Of a DNA stretch of 64,000 bases, positions 1 to 9,200 are shown piece after piece; the stretch's first letter is position 1; each line of letters begins with the position of its first letter. A program made the translations under genes and the position numbers. The stretch is from PFJX01 sp963713085 (GTDB lineage: Bacteria; Pseudomonadota; Gammaproteobacteria; Burkholderiales; Thiobacillaceae): the NCBI GenBank assembly GCA_963713085.1, contig CAVQKQ010000012.1, positions 62,001 through 126,000 of the forward strand, given 5' to 3'. The notes below the pieces were generated by a model. The model saw only the letters and a program-made list of their open reading frames with translations, was not told the origin of the DNA and made no database searches.

Positions 1-40
1 ATACGGGCTGGGCCTGTTCTTGCGGTTGCTGGTCGGTCAT
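1..40 (-). CDS. secB: Protein-export chaperone SecB, N-terminal fragment
   Basis: Only the first 13 codons lie in the window, starting at an ATG at 40-38 and reading out of the left edge. The visible residues are polar and rich in Gln/Pro, like the flexible N-terminus of SecB. The identification rests mainly on context: in many betaproteobacteria a rhodanese gene and grxC directly precede secB on the same strand, as here, with trxC inserted between. SecB holds preproteins unfolded for the Sec translocase. The fragment is too short for proof. Confidence 0.55.
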   Translation of the reverse strand, partial: MTDQQPQEQAQPV

Positions 41-117
41 GTGTTTTCCAAAGGTCGGGGTAATGAGCGGGGCAATTATAGCCCCCGCATATGACGCTTG
101 CTGGCTGTGGCGGCGCG

Positions 118-540
118 CTATCCGTGTTGCGCCAGCCAGGCCTGGAGTTGGGGACCTTGCAGGGCGCCGGACACCCGATCCACCTCGCGGCCGCCCTTGA
201 ACAGGGCCAGGGTAGGGATGCTGCGGATGCCGTGGCGGGCCGCCAGCGGCTGTTCCGCCTCGGTATCGACCTTGGCGAAGCGCACCCGGCCCAGGTACTG
301 GCCGGCCATCTGGCTGAACACCGGGGCGAACTGCTTGCAGGGACCGCACCAGGGCGCCCAGAAATCCACCAGGACCGGCAATTCGTTGCGCGCAACGAAT
401 TTGTCGAAGCTGGCACCGGTCAATTCGACGGGTTTGGCGGGCAGGACCTCGGCGCCGCACTTGCCGCATTTGGGTTGTTGATTCAGGCGTTGGTCCGGGA
501 CGCGGTTGACCGCGCCACATTGGGGACAGACAAGTTCCAT
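118..540 (-). CDS. trxC: Thioredoxin TrxC (thioredoxin 2)
   Basis: This 140-residue protein has an N-terminal zinc ribbon with two CxxC pairs (CPQC near residue 5, CGKC near residue 26) followed by a thioredoxin domain with the active site WCGPC. The zinc ribbon plus thioredoxin arrangement is diagnostic of TrxC, a cytoplasmic disulfide reductase reduced by thioredoxin reductase and usually linked to oxidative stress. A cis-proline segment (SIPTLALF) is also present. It lies between grxC and secB in a run of redox genes on the same strand. Confidence 0.93.
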   Translation of the reverse strand: MELVCPQCGAVNRVPDQRLNQQPKCGKCGAEVLPAKPVELTGASFDKFVARNELPVLVDFWAPWCGPCKQFAPVFSQMAGQYLGRVRFAKVDTEAEQPLAARHGIRSIPTLALFKGGREVDRVSGALQGPQLQAWLAQHG

Positions 541-608
541 GGTGGGTGCTCCGAAGATTGATCTAGGGAGCAGATGGCGTCTGCCCGGGGGAAATCAAGC
601 CGCCAGGA

Positions 609-863
609 TCAGGCCAACAGCGGCTCCAACTCGCCGGCCGCGTCCAGTTCGGAGAGGTCGTCGAAGCCACCCACATGGTGGTCGCCGATGAAGATCTGGG
701 GCACCGTGCGGCGCCCGGTGATCTGCATCATGTGTTCGCGCTGGGTCGGGTCCAGGTCCACCCGGACCTTCTCCAGGTTGGTGACGCCCTTCTTGGTGAG
801 CAGTCTCTCGGCCATGACGCAATAAGGGCAGACGGCGGTGCAATACATCTTCACTTGAGGCAT
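609..863 (-). CDS. grxC: Glutaredoxin 3
   Basis: A small glutaredoxin of 84 residues with the dithiol active site CPYC near the N-terminus, the TVPQIFI cis-proline segment and the GG(F)DD glutathione-binding motif. It reduces disulfides and glutathionylated proteins using glutathione. The ATG at 863 is preferred over an in-frame TTG at 869 because an AAGGA sequence sits 7 bases upstream of the ATG. It follows the rhodanese gene by 25 bases and probably shares its transcript, as is usual for rhodanese-grxC-secB clusters. Confidence 0.93.
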   Translation of the reverse strand: MPQVKMYCTAVCPYCVMAERLLTKKGVTNLEKVRVDLDPTQREHMMQITGRRTVPQIFIGDHHVGGFDDLSELDAAGELEPLLA

Positions 864-888
864 GTTCAATTCCTTGTCACTGTCCTGG

Positions 889-1296
889 TCACTCCTTGGG
901 GAAGCCCGCCTGGTCCCAGGCGTTCATGCCGCCGGCCAGGTTGTAAACGTTCTCGAAGCCGGCCTTCTTGAGCTGGCCGCAGGCAGTGCCCGAGCGATTG
1001 CCGCTGCGGCATACCGCGACGATGGGCTTGACCTTGTACTTCTCCAACTCGTTGAGCCGGTTCTTGATCTGGCCAAGGGGGATGTGCTTGGCCTTGGAGA
1101 TATGGCCGTCGACCCACTCGGACTGTTCCCGCACGTCCAGCACCAGTGCGTCCTCATGGTTGAACAGCATGACCGCTTCCTGCGGGTCCACCTGCTTGAT
1201 GCCGGACAGGCGGCCGAACAGGCCGCCGCCCACCAGCATGAAGCCGGACACCGCGGCCAGCAGGATGAGCCAGATATTGTTTAGGGCGAAATCCAT
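889..1296 (-). CDS. Membrane-anchored rhodanese-like sulfurtransferase
   Basis: The protein has 135 residues, with one N-terminal membrane helix (about residues 5-25) and a single rhodanese domain. The active-site loop CRSGNRSG supplies the persulfide-forming cysteine, and the LDVRE and HISKAKHIPL motifs are typical. It resembles E. coli YibN. Such proteins move sulfane sulfur, but the acceptor cannot be told from sequence. The ATG at 1296 is chosen because AAGGAAA lies just upstream; a longer in-frame start at 1350 would put a polar tail before the membrane helix. It is the first gene of the probable rhodanese-grxC-trxC-secB operon. Confidence 0.88.
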   Translation of the reverse strand: MDFALNNIWLILLAAVSGFMLVGGGLFGRLSGIKQVDPQEAVMLFNHEDALVLDVREQSEWVDGHISKAKHIPLGQIKNRLNELEKYKVKPIVAVCRSGNRSGTACGQLKKAGFENVYNLAGGMNAWDQAGFPKE

Positions 1297-1430
1297 CGAT
1301 TTCCTTGTCGGTTGAGATGCGGGACAGGCGCGCTGTTGTTGGTATTCCAAGCGCGCGGCAAATCCCTAATCTACAGAGTTGTGTTGCGGACGAATTATCG
1401 CTCACTTGGCGCCTCCAGCGACAGGCCGCC

Positions 1431-3726
1431 TCAGCCGGATGACACGTTCTCCCGCACCCAGCGGCCGAACACCGGCACCATCAAGTCACCTTCCTCGGAC
1501 ACGATCAGGCGGCGGCGCAGCCAGCGCCGTGTAGCGGTATCGACTTGGACTGGTTGGCCGCACTCCAGGGCGGTGCCAAGCGCCGGCCTGGCGTCCGGCG
1601 GAAGGTCGCCCCAGACATGGCTGAAGTAATAATTGGCCTGGTCGAGCACATCCCGTTCCACCGGCTCGATGTCGTCCAGCGTCGCCGACTTGCATTTCTT
1701 CGTTGAGCCGGTCCACCAGCAGGGACCCGTAAAGCTGGACCAGAAAAGGCTGGCCGCCGGTGCGGGCCACCACCGCGCGGGCCACGGTCTCGGGGATCGC
1801 ATTGCTTGGAAACTCGGAAACTGGCCGGGTCAGCAGGGCCACACAAGTTGCCTCGTCCAGATAGCCGACACGGATTTCGCGCAAGTTGATGAAATGATCG
1901 CTCCACAAGTGGTCCAATTCATCGAACGGCGCCGACCCTGCCACCAGCAGGCGCACCCGGCGCCGATTTTGAATCGTGGCGCGCAGCAAGCCCATGAATT
2001 GCAGCAACTCCCTGCCACGACTGGGCCGCATGTCCGGAATGGTGAACAGTCCATCGGAGGAGGCCAGTTCGCCACCCTGGCCGGGAAACAGGCTGGGCAG
2101 TCGTTCGAATTCGTCGATGCAGATCAGGAATCGGGCCACGCCGGGAAATTGTTCCAGCGCATCCAGCCAAGCGCGCAAGGCCTCGATGGGCGCGCCCTCG
2201 GGAAACCCCGGCAAATCAAGGCCGCGATCCTGCCTGGCCTGCCTGCGGGCTTGTTCCGCCAAGGCGCGATAGAAACCCTCCGGCGTGCCGGCCGGGTTGT
2301 CTTGCAAGTCGAACAGCACCACCTGGGTGTCCGGCAGCCAGACCTTGAACATGTTGATCAGGGAAGACTTGCCGCAACGGCGCGGACCGATCAACGCCAG
2401 CGACGCCTGGTTGCCGGCCAGCAGGGTTTCCACCTGGCGGATGGTTTTCTCGCGGCCACGAAAGACTTCCTTTCCCGATGGCTGCTCGCCGGAGAGCGGA
2501 TTGCCGGCGATGAAGGGGTTGGGCAGTTGATCCACCGCCGCCCTCTGGTATTCCGCGCGCATCTCGGCCAAGACCGTGCGCCAAGCCACCAGGGTATCGG
2601 GTACGAAGCGCGCCAAGGGTTCCCTGGAACCCAGCAGCAGATTGCCGATGCCGGCCAGCCGCCGCTCCGCCGCGTCCAGATGTTGCCGGGCCAGATAGGG
2701 CGAGGCAGACCCCTGGGCGGCCGCCAGGAAACGCGCGGCTTCGGACAAGGCGCGTAGCAGATGGCTGTCGGCATCCTTGCCGGGCAGCCAACGGCCCTGC
2801 AGGTCCACGCCGGCCTGGAATCGATGTTGACGGGCCAGTGCCGCCAATTCCCTTGCCTGCAACTCGGCCAGGGCGCGCGCCCCGGCGCGGCGTTGGCCGG
2901 GCGCGATTTGGCAGGCTGCCAGCACTCGTGTCGCCAGGTCGGGATCGGCATCGGCGGCTTCGACAATGTGGCGCGCCAGGAAAGGATGGGGGAGATAACT
3001 GAGGTCGTGAAAGAGCACGGGGGTAAGACGCAGGGTGCGCGCGGGGTGTCGGCTCCGAGTCAGGAATAGTCCCAACGCCACCAACGCCTCTAAGGGGTAA
3101 ATGGGGAGGCGCGGGTAAGAAAGGAGGATCGCCACGCCGCCCGCCACGCCGGCCGCCACGCCGGCCGCCACGCCGCCCGCCACACCGAACGCCACGCCGA
3201 CCGCCACGCCGAACGCCACGCCGGCCGCCACGCCGACCGCCACGCCGCCCGCCACACCGAACGCCACGCCGGCCGCCACGCCGACCGCCACGCCGCCCGC
3301 CACGCTGGCCGCCACGCCGCCCGCCACACCGACCGCCACGCTGAGCGCCACGCCGCCCGCCACACCGACCGCCACGCTGAGCGCCACGCCGGCCGCCACG
3401 CCGGCCGCCACGCCGACCGCCACGCCGACCGCCACGCCGCTCGCCACGTTGAGCGCCACTTTGGCCATAGGCAGCCCAAGCCCTAAAGCCAATTCGGCCG
3501 GCCACAAGATGGATACCGCTAGAACCGGCAAGCTCAGCACGAACGCCAGTCGCGCAAAATATCCGGCATAGGCGGGGCCGAGTACTCGCCGCTTGCGCCA
3601 ATACGTCCAGCCGGAAATATCGGGCTGCTCGATCCCGCACGCCTTGAGCCGCCGGTGCAGGCTCACCGGCTGCATGAAGAACATCCAGGCGAAACGCCAG
3701 AAACCCGGCAAGGCGGGGGCGTTCAT
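1431..3726 (-). CDS. STAND/AAA-type ATPase with N-terminal X-G-V-A repeat membrane region, frameshifted
   Basis: About 764 residues if one surplus base is ignored. In order: a short N-terminal region with a hydrophobic stretch (residues 55-86), about 27 tandem tetrads of the type X-G-V-A (residues 92-200), a helical linker, then an AAA/STAND ATPase with the introductory NPF...FRGRE motif, Walker A GPRRCGKSS (447-455) and Walker B FLICIDEFE (533-541). Near position 1690 the frame breaks: the original frame becomes Gly/Arg/Pro nonsense, while the frame one base away continues as a plausible winged-helix tail to the TGA at 1431. The ATG at 3726 overlaps the stop of the TIR gene (ATGA), so the two are translationally coupled. 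The function is inferred to be signalling or defence. It may be a pseudogene or carry a sequencing error. Confidence 0.75.
3127..3453 (-). repeat. 12-bp tandem repeat array encoding X-G-V-A tetrads
   Basis: About 27 copies of a degenerate 12-bp unit of the type GCCACGCCGRCC (plus-strand sense) lie inside the second STAND gene. On the coding strand each unit gives X-G/S-V-A, with X being Val, Ala, Phe, Leu or Gly. The array is open in all frames, which creates long but meaningless overlapping reading frames. Such arrays vary in length by slippage. The encoded stretch is uniformly hydrophobic and small-residue rich, consistent with packed membrane helices. Confidence 0.9.
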
Positions 3727-5129
3727 GGACGCCGTTCCAGCCATTTCGTCAGGACCCGGCCGAAGGCGTGGCCGTCGTCCAGCAGGCCGCGTCGCTTAAG
3801 AGTGACATCAAGTTCATGTCTGTCGCCGAGTACGGCATTCGCCAATAAGCGCTGCTCGTGGGCCGTCAGCGTTTGCCAGACTTCGCCGAGGCGCTGGAAG
3901 GCATTCTCCTGGAACTCCTCCAGCGCTACACCCACGCTCTCCCCATGACGCTGCGCGTCCCACAGGTAATGCCCCAGCAGAACCAGATAGAACGGGTGGC
4001 GGCCGGCCCACTCCCGCATCAGGTCGCCATCCTCCGGGGTGAGGACGCCCGAACCCAGGCCGAGGATGCCGTTCACGCCCTCGTCCTCCAGCAGGCCCAG
4101 GCGTTGCAGTTCCAGGCGGTTGAGCAGGGGGGAAGTGAGATGGTCTTCGCGCGGGATGTCGCCGATCTCCTTGCGCGAGGCGAGCACTAGGCAGACCCGG
4201 CCCAACATGCCGCGCAGGCGCTCGAAGAAACGGTGCGGCAGTTGGGCCAGCACGCGCTCCGCTTCATCTACCAAGATGAGAGGGGGTAGCGCTGCGGCAA
4301 AAGCCCAATTCGTGAGCACGTCCGCGGCATGATCAGGTGCAAGGTGCTGCACTGGCTTTCTGGTTATTGCCTGGACAAATGCCATACATGATTCCGCTTC
4401 AGCACCCTCTCCACTGACCAGACTGACGATACGCCCACGCTGTCCTGCCATATCCGCCCAGGTTTGCAGCAGAGAGGACTTGCCAATACGCGAATCCCCC
4501 ACCAGCGAAACACTGCGCCCCTGGTCCAGCGCCTCGCCCAGCTTGCGCAGGAGTTTGTCGCGGCCGAAGAAACGCGGCGGGACGGCAGGGTTCCAGGGAT
4601 CGAAGGGGTTGGTGGCGGGACCTGTGCCGGCTTGCGTGCCTGAAGCCAGGCTCTGGGCGGGTATGACCGGCAGGGGTGCGATAGCCAGGGGGGCTGTCGC
4701 ACGGTGGTTCGGTTTCTTGCCGGTAATGCCCCAGATCAGCCGATTCAGGTGGCCATCGGTGATGGCCGGTCGCAGGTCCACCCATGTGCGGTTGGTGAGA
4801 AACAGGGGCAGTTCGGGGCAACCGGGTGCATCCGGCAGTACGACGGGTATGACGGGTCGCTTGTTCCTGACCGCCAACATCAACGCACTTTGCCTTTCTT
4901 CGTCTTCCCAGGGACCGAGACCATCTTTCCCAATCAGAACCGCGACGCTCCGGGAGAGTTTGATCCCTTGCTCAATCAGGGGCTGCCAGTTCTGGCCGGG
5001 TGGCAATTGATCCGTATCCAGCCAAACAATGATTCCGGATTCGCGCAGGGCAGTCGCCAGTTCAAGCACGGCAGGTTTGTCCTTGCTGTTGTGGCTGAGA
5101 AAGACGTCGAACTCGTATGGGTCGGACAT
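3723..5129 (-). CDS. TIR-domain STAND ATPase
   Basis: This 468-residue protein starts with a TIR domain (residues 5-135): the FDVFLSHNSKD opening, VWLDTDQLPPG, and WEDEERQ at 74-80, which supplies a Glu where NAD-cleaving TIR domains carry their catalytic Glu. A proline-rich linker leads to an NPFDPWNP...FFGRD introductory motif and an ATPase with Walker A GDSRIGKSS (211-219) and Walker B LILVDEAE (284-291), then a winged-helix-like C-terminus. TIR plus P-loop STAND proteins are known anti-phage or cell-suicide sensors; that role here is inference. It is the first gene of a two-gene unit whose stop overlaps the start of the second ATPase. Confidence 0.85.
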   Translation of the reverse strand: MSDPYEFDVFLSHNSKDKPAVLELATALRESGIIVWLDTDQLPPGQNWQPLIEQGIKLSRSVAVLIGKDGLGPWEDEERQSALMLAVRNKRPVIPVVLPDAPGCPELPLFLTNRTWVDLRPAITDGHLNRLIWGITGKKPNHRATAPLAIAPLPVIPAQSLASGTQAGTGPATNPFDPWNPAVPPRFFGRDKLLRKLGEALDQGRSVSLVGDSRIGKSSLLQTWADMAGQRGRIVSLVSGEGAEAESCMAFVQAITRKPVQHLAPDHAADVLTNWAFAAALPPLILVDEAERVLAQLPHRFFERLRGMLGRVCLVLASRKEIGDIPREDHLTSPLLNRLELQRLGLLEDEGVNGILGLGSGVLTPEDGDLMREWAGRHPFYLVLLGHYLWDAQRHGESVGVALEEFQENAFQRLGEVWQTLTAHEQRLLANAVLGDRHELDVTLKRRGLLDDGHAFGRVLTKWLERRP

Positions 5130-5246
5130 GGCGCGACAATGCCTCCAAGGCGGTTATTTTGGTCTTGGCTGGAATTATCCAACGAGAAAGCCGGATGCGA
5201 TGTTCTGAAGGGTATCGGTACGGGCATGGTTTCCTGCGACGCCGAC

Positions 5247-5271
5247 GATGTTTATACTTCGTTGAAACATC
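5247..5271 (+). promoter_or_regulatory. Inverted repeat and -10 element of the mazEF promoter
   Basis: GATGTTT (5247-5253) and AAACATC (5265-5271) form a perfect 7-bp inverted repeat with an 11-base spacer. A good -10 candidate, TATACT (5253-5258), lies between the arms. The mazE start codon follows at 5288 with AAGGAA as ribosome binding site. MazE-type antitoxins normally repress their own promoter through such palindromes, so this is the likely operator. No strong -35 is visible. Confidence 0.5.
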
Positions 5272-5287
5272 ATCAAGGAATCAGACC

Positions 5288-5539
5288 ATGACCGAGGCCA
5301 TTCTCGACATCAAGCATTGGGGCAACAACCTGGGGGTGCGGCTGCCCGCCGCGGTGGCGCGTGAGGCGCATCTCCACGCCGATCAGCGGGTCCGCATTAC
5401 CGTGGAAGACGGGCGGGTGGTGATCACACCGCTATCCGACGCGCCCTTGACCCTTGAACAGCGTCTTGCCCGTTTCGATCCGGACCGTCATGGCGGGGAG
5501 GCGATGGCGATCGAACCGGTTGGGGCCGAGCGGTGGTAG
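5288..5539 (+). CDS. mazE: MazE-type antitoxin (AbrB fold)
   Basis: An 83-residue protein whose N-terminal half matches the swapped-hairpin AbrB/MazE DNA-binding domain: KHWGNNLGVRLPAAVA followed by VRITVEDGRVVITP. The C-terminal part is the acidic, flexible toxin-neutralising tail. It should bind its own promoter and inhibit the MazF-type RNase encoded immediately downstream. The ATG has an AAGGAA sequence 7 bases upstream. It is divergent from the TIR-STAND genes with 158 bases between them, so it may protect the accessory block from loss. Confidence 0.9.
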   Translation: MTEAILDIKHWGNNLGVRLPAAVAREAHLHADQRVRITVEDGRVVITPLSDAPLTLEQRLARFDPDRHGGEAMAIEPVGAERW

Positions 5540-5913
5540 CGGCGGCCAAGACTGCCTGGGTGCCGGAGCGCCAGGATGTCATCTGGATCGATTGCAACCC
5601 CCAGGCCGGGCGAGAGATGCGCGATCCCCATCCTTTCGTGGTGCTGTCGCCACGTGCGTTCAACGCGCGGACTTCACTGGTGATCGGCCTGCCCATGACC
5701 ACCGCCGAGTACAACGCCGACAACCCTTTCGCGGTGGCGGTCGGCGTAGCGAAAGGGGCAAGGACGGGCAAGACCAGCTATGTCTTGTGCCACCAACCCA
5801 AATCCTTCGATTGGCGTGTGCGCGGTGCTTCGCCGCATCCCCTCAAACGTCTGGCCGATGCACCATTCGCGGAAATTCGCGCGGTGCTGAACCAGATCGT
5901 GCAGTTGGCATGA
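5533..5913 (+). CDS. mazF: MazF/PemK-family toxin, mRNA interferase
   Basis: A 126-residue PemK/MazF-fold protein: the IWIDCNPQAGREM opening corresponds to the conserved GDIVWVDFDPxxGxE strand-loop, and HPFVVLSPRAFN and VIGLPMTT are conserved core strands. Family members cut single-stranded mRNA at short motifs. The GTG start at 5533 overlaps the mazE stop by 7 bases, giving coupled synthesis with antitoxin first. No internal stop or frameshift is seen, so the toxin appears intact. Confidence 0.9.
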   Translation: MVAAAKTAWVPERQDVIWIDCNPQAGREMRDPHPFVVLSPRAFNARTSLVIGLPMTTAEYNADNPFAVAVGVAKGARTGKTSYVLCHQPKSFDWRVRGASPHPLKRLADAPFAEIRAVLNQIVQLA

Positions 5914-5963
5914 ACCCACATCTGGCGCGGGTAAGGTCCGCGCCTACCAACTCAGTACCACGA

Positions 5964-6191
5964 TTACCTGCTACAAGCGCTGCCACCTTCTTTGAAACCC
6001 AGTTTTTTCAGCAGGTCTTCGGGCGGGCAGAAGCCGGTGAAGCCGGACTGCAGCAGGTTCAGGCCGATGAAGACCGTGAGCCACAGCCAGGACAGATGCG
6101 TCAGGTCGACCTGGCCGGTGAACTGGGCCAGGGCCAGGGACAGCAGGATCATGACGCCGGCCATGATGCGGATGATGCGTTCGATGCTCAT
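5964..6191 (-). CDS. DUF2892 inner-membrane protein
   Basis: The protein has 75 residues, two membrane helices and the family signature near the C-terminus (FTGFCPPEDLLKKLG). DUF2892 domains occur alone or fused to rhodanese domains (as in E. coli YgaP) and are often found with sulfide or persulfide metabolism genes. It is the last gene of the minus-strand efflux operon, 16 bases after the RND permease. Its exact role is unknown. The cysteine in FCPP is conserved in the family and could carry sulfur, but that is inference. Confidence 0.85.
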   Translation of the reverse strand: MSIERIIRIMAGVMILLSLALAQFTGQVDLTHLSWLWLTVFIGLNLLQSGFTGFCPPEDLLKKLGFKEGGSACSR

Positions 6192-6207
6192 GTAAGACTC
6201 CTCGGTT

Positions 6208-9200
6208 TCAAGTGGTTTTCAGGTTTCGTTGCCATAGGTAATACATCAGGGGAATGACCACCAGGGTCAGGGCGGTGGAGGCGAAGGTGCCGAAGATCAG
6301 GGATACCGCCAGCCCGCCGAACACCGGGTCGGTGATCATGATGGCGGAGCCCAGGATGATGGCCAGAGCGGTGAGCAGGATGGGTCGGAAGCGCACCGCG
6401 CCCGCCTCGATCACGGCCTGTTCCAGCGGGTAGCCCTGCTTGCGGTAGTCCAGGATGAAGTCGATCAGCAGCAGGGAATTGCGCACCACGATACCGGCCA
6501 GGGCGATGACGCCGATCATGGAGGTGGCGGTGAAGGCCTGGCTGGTGGCCCAGTGGCCCGGGAATACACCCACCATGGTCAGGGGGATGGCGCCCATGAC
6601 GATGATGGGCAGGACGAAGGACTTGTAGTAGCCCACCAGCACCAGGTAGATCAGGATCAGGGCGACGATGAAGGCCGAGCCGAGATCTCTGAAAACATCC
6701 AGGGTCAGGCGCATCTCGCCGCCCCACAGCAGGGTGTAATCGACCACGTCCTTGGGCTGGGCCTGGGCGAAGCCCAGATTGCCAGTAGTGAACTTGGCGC
6801 CGTTGGACAGTTTCTTGCCGTCCAGCATCCGATCCAGGGCCAGAACGGCGTAGACCGGGCTGGATTTCAGCAGCTCGCCGCCTACCATCACCATGGGGTG
6901 CTGGTCCCGGTCATAGATGGGTTTGGCCTCCACCACCCGATCCACGGTGGCCACGGCGGACAGGGGTATCTGGGTGCCCTGGGGATTGGTGATGCGCAGG
7001 TTCATCAGGGTTTCGGGGTCGGCGCGCAGGGCCTTGGGCAGGCGCACCACGATGTCGATGGGTTCCCGGGCGTCGGTGGCGTGGAGGGTGCCGATATTGA
7101 AGCCGGACACGTAGTTGCGCAGCAGCTGGGCCACCTGGCCGGGGGCGACCCCGGACAACAGGGCCTTCTCGGCATCCACGCGGATGTGGAAGCTGTCCAG
7201 GTTGGCGGTGACCGAATCGTCCACGTTGATCATGCCGTAGATCTGCCGGAAGGCGTCGTCCACCTCCGGTGCGACACCCCGCAGCTTGTCGTAGTCCGGG
7301 CCATACAGCTCGGCCAGGATCTGGGCCTGGACCGGCGGGCCGGGGGGCGTTTCGTAGAGTTTGATCCTGGCCGTGGGGAAGGCCTGGCGCACGCCGTTGA
7401 GGGTCTCGTTCAGCCGGTTGGCGATCTCATGGGAGGAAACGTTCCGCTCATGCTTGTCCACCAGGTTGACCCGGATCTGGGTCAGGTTGCTGCCCCGCTT
7501 GATCATGTCGCCCCGCACCAGGCCTGCGAAGTCGATGGGGGCGGTGAGGCCCAGGAAGGTCTGGTAGTTGGTGACGTGGGATTCCGCCGCCAGCACGCCG
7601 CCCACCGCCCGGGCCACCTGGTCCGTGGCGGCCAGGGCCGTGCCGGCGGGCATGTCCACCTGCAGCAGCATGGTGTTGGTGTTGTCGTTGGGCAGCATCT
7701 TCAACTCCACACCCAGGGCCGACAGGGGGCCGTTCAGGCCGGCGGGACGCACAAACTGCCAGGCGGGCATGAGCATGGCCCCGGCCAGCAGGCCCAGCAC
7801 CACCAGGAAGGTGATGTTGCGCTTGGTGGCGGAGTTGATCAGGGGGGTGAGTACCGCCACATAGGCCCGGTGCAGGGGGTCCTGTTTTTCCGCCCCCTTT
7901 TCTTCAAGGGTTTTGGCATGGGCCAGGGCGGATTTCGCGGCCTTATTTTTTAACCACAGGTTCGAGGCCCAGGGCACCGCCATGTAGGCGATGACGATGG
8001 AGGCGATCATGGCCACCGGCACGTTGAACGGAATGGGGGCCATGAAGGGGCCCATCATGCCGGTGACAAAGGCCATGGGCACGAAGGCCAGGATCACGGC
8101 GATGGTGGCGATGTTGGTGGGGTTGCCGATCTCGTTGGTTGCGGTGACCAGTATCTGGCCAAAATCGCCGCCCTTGCCGTGGTGCAGATGGCGGTGGATG
8201 TTCTCGATCACCACGATGGCCGCGTCCACCAGCAGTCCCAGGGACAGGATCAGTGCGAACAGGGTGATGCGGTTGATGGTCTGGCCGAAGGCCAGGCCCA
8301 CGGCCAGCACCACGAACAGGATCAGGGGCACGGTGAGGGTGACGATGCCGGCTTCGCGCCAGCCCAGGAAGATCACCAGGATCAGGACCACGGAGCCGAT
8401 GGCGATGCCCAGGTGCATGACCAGCTCGTTCACCGCCGCGTTGGCCTTGGCGCCGTCGTTGCGGGTGACGGCGACCTGTACCTCAGCGGGGATGGCCTGC
8501 TTCTTCAGTTCATTGACCTTGGCCAGGACGGCATCGGCCACCACCACGGCATTGGTGCCGGCCTTCTTGGCGATGGCCAGGGTCACCGCCGGATTTTCGC
8601 CTTTCAGCTTGGCTTCGGCGGCGGGGCCGTAGGCGAAACGGGTGGCTTCCTCGATCTCCGCGGGGCCGTCCTCCACCCGGGCGATGTCCTTCAGGTACAC
8701 CGGCCGGCCCTGGGGTGAGACGCCCACCACGATCCGGGCCACCTCGTCTGCGGAGCCCAGGAAGCCGGACAGGCGCAGGGGGGTGGCCAAGTTGTTCCGC
8801 GTCAGCTCCCCCAGGGGGGCGGATACGTTGGTGCCCCGCAACATCTGGTCCACCCGGTCCAGGGTCAGTCCGGCGGCCTCCAGGCGCTGGGGGTCGATCC
8901 ACACGTTCACCGCCCGGGCGCGGCCGCCGATGATCTGGGTGAAGGACACGCCGGACACGTTGCGCACCTGCTCCAGCAGGCGCTGGGCCACTTCCCGCAG
9001 GTGAAAATCGTCCAGGCTGGCCGAGCTGAGGGTGAGGGTCAGGATGGGCACGTCGTCCACGTTGATGGGACGCACCACGGGTTGCATGGCGCCGGGGGGG
9101 ATCCGGTCCATGTTCTGCATCAGCTGGTTGTACATCTTCACCAGGGAGTCTTCCTGGTTCTCGCCCACCTTGAACTGCACCGTCACCAGGCCGAAATCAT

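Noticed and set aside
3127..3453. Regular spacing of the 12-bp units looked like a CRISPR-like or regulatory repeat array
   Set aside because: Units are contiguous without spacers and match the codon phase of a clear protein repeat within a larger gene.
2216..3640. Long antisense or alternate-frame reading frames over the STAND gene, rich in RRGG or WRSA repeats
   Set aside because: They are shadows of the 12-bp array, which is open in every frame; no ribosome binding site or domain supports them.
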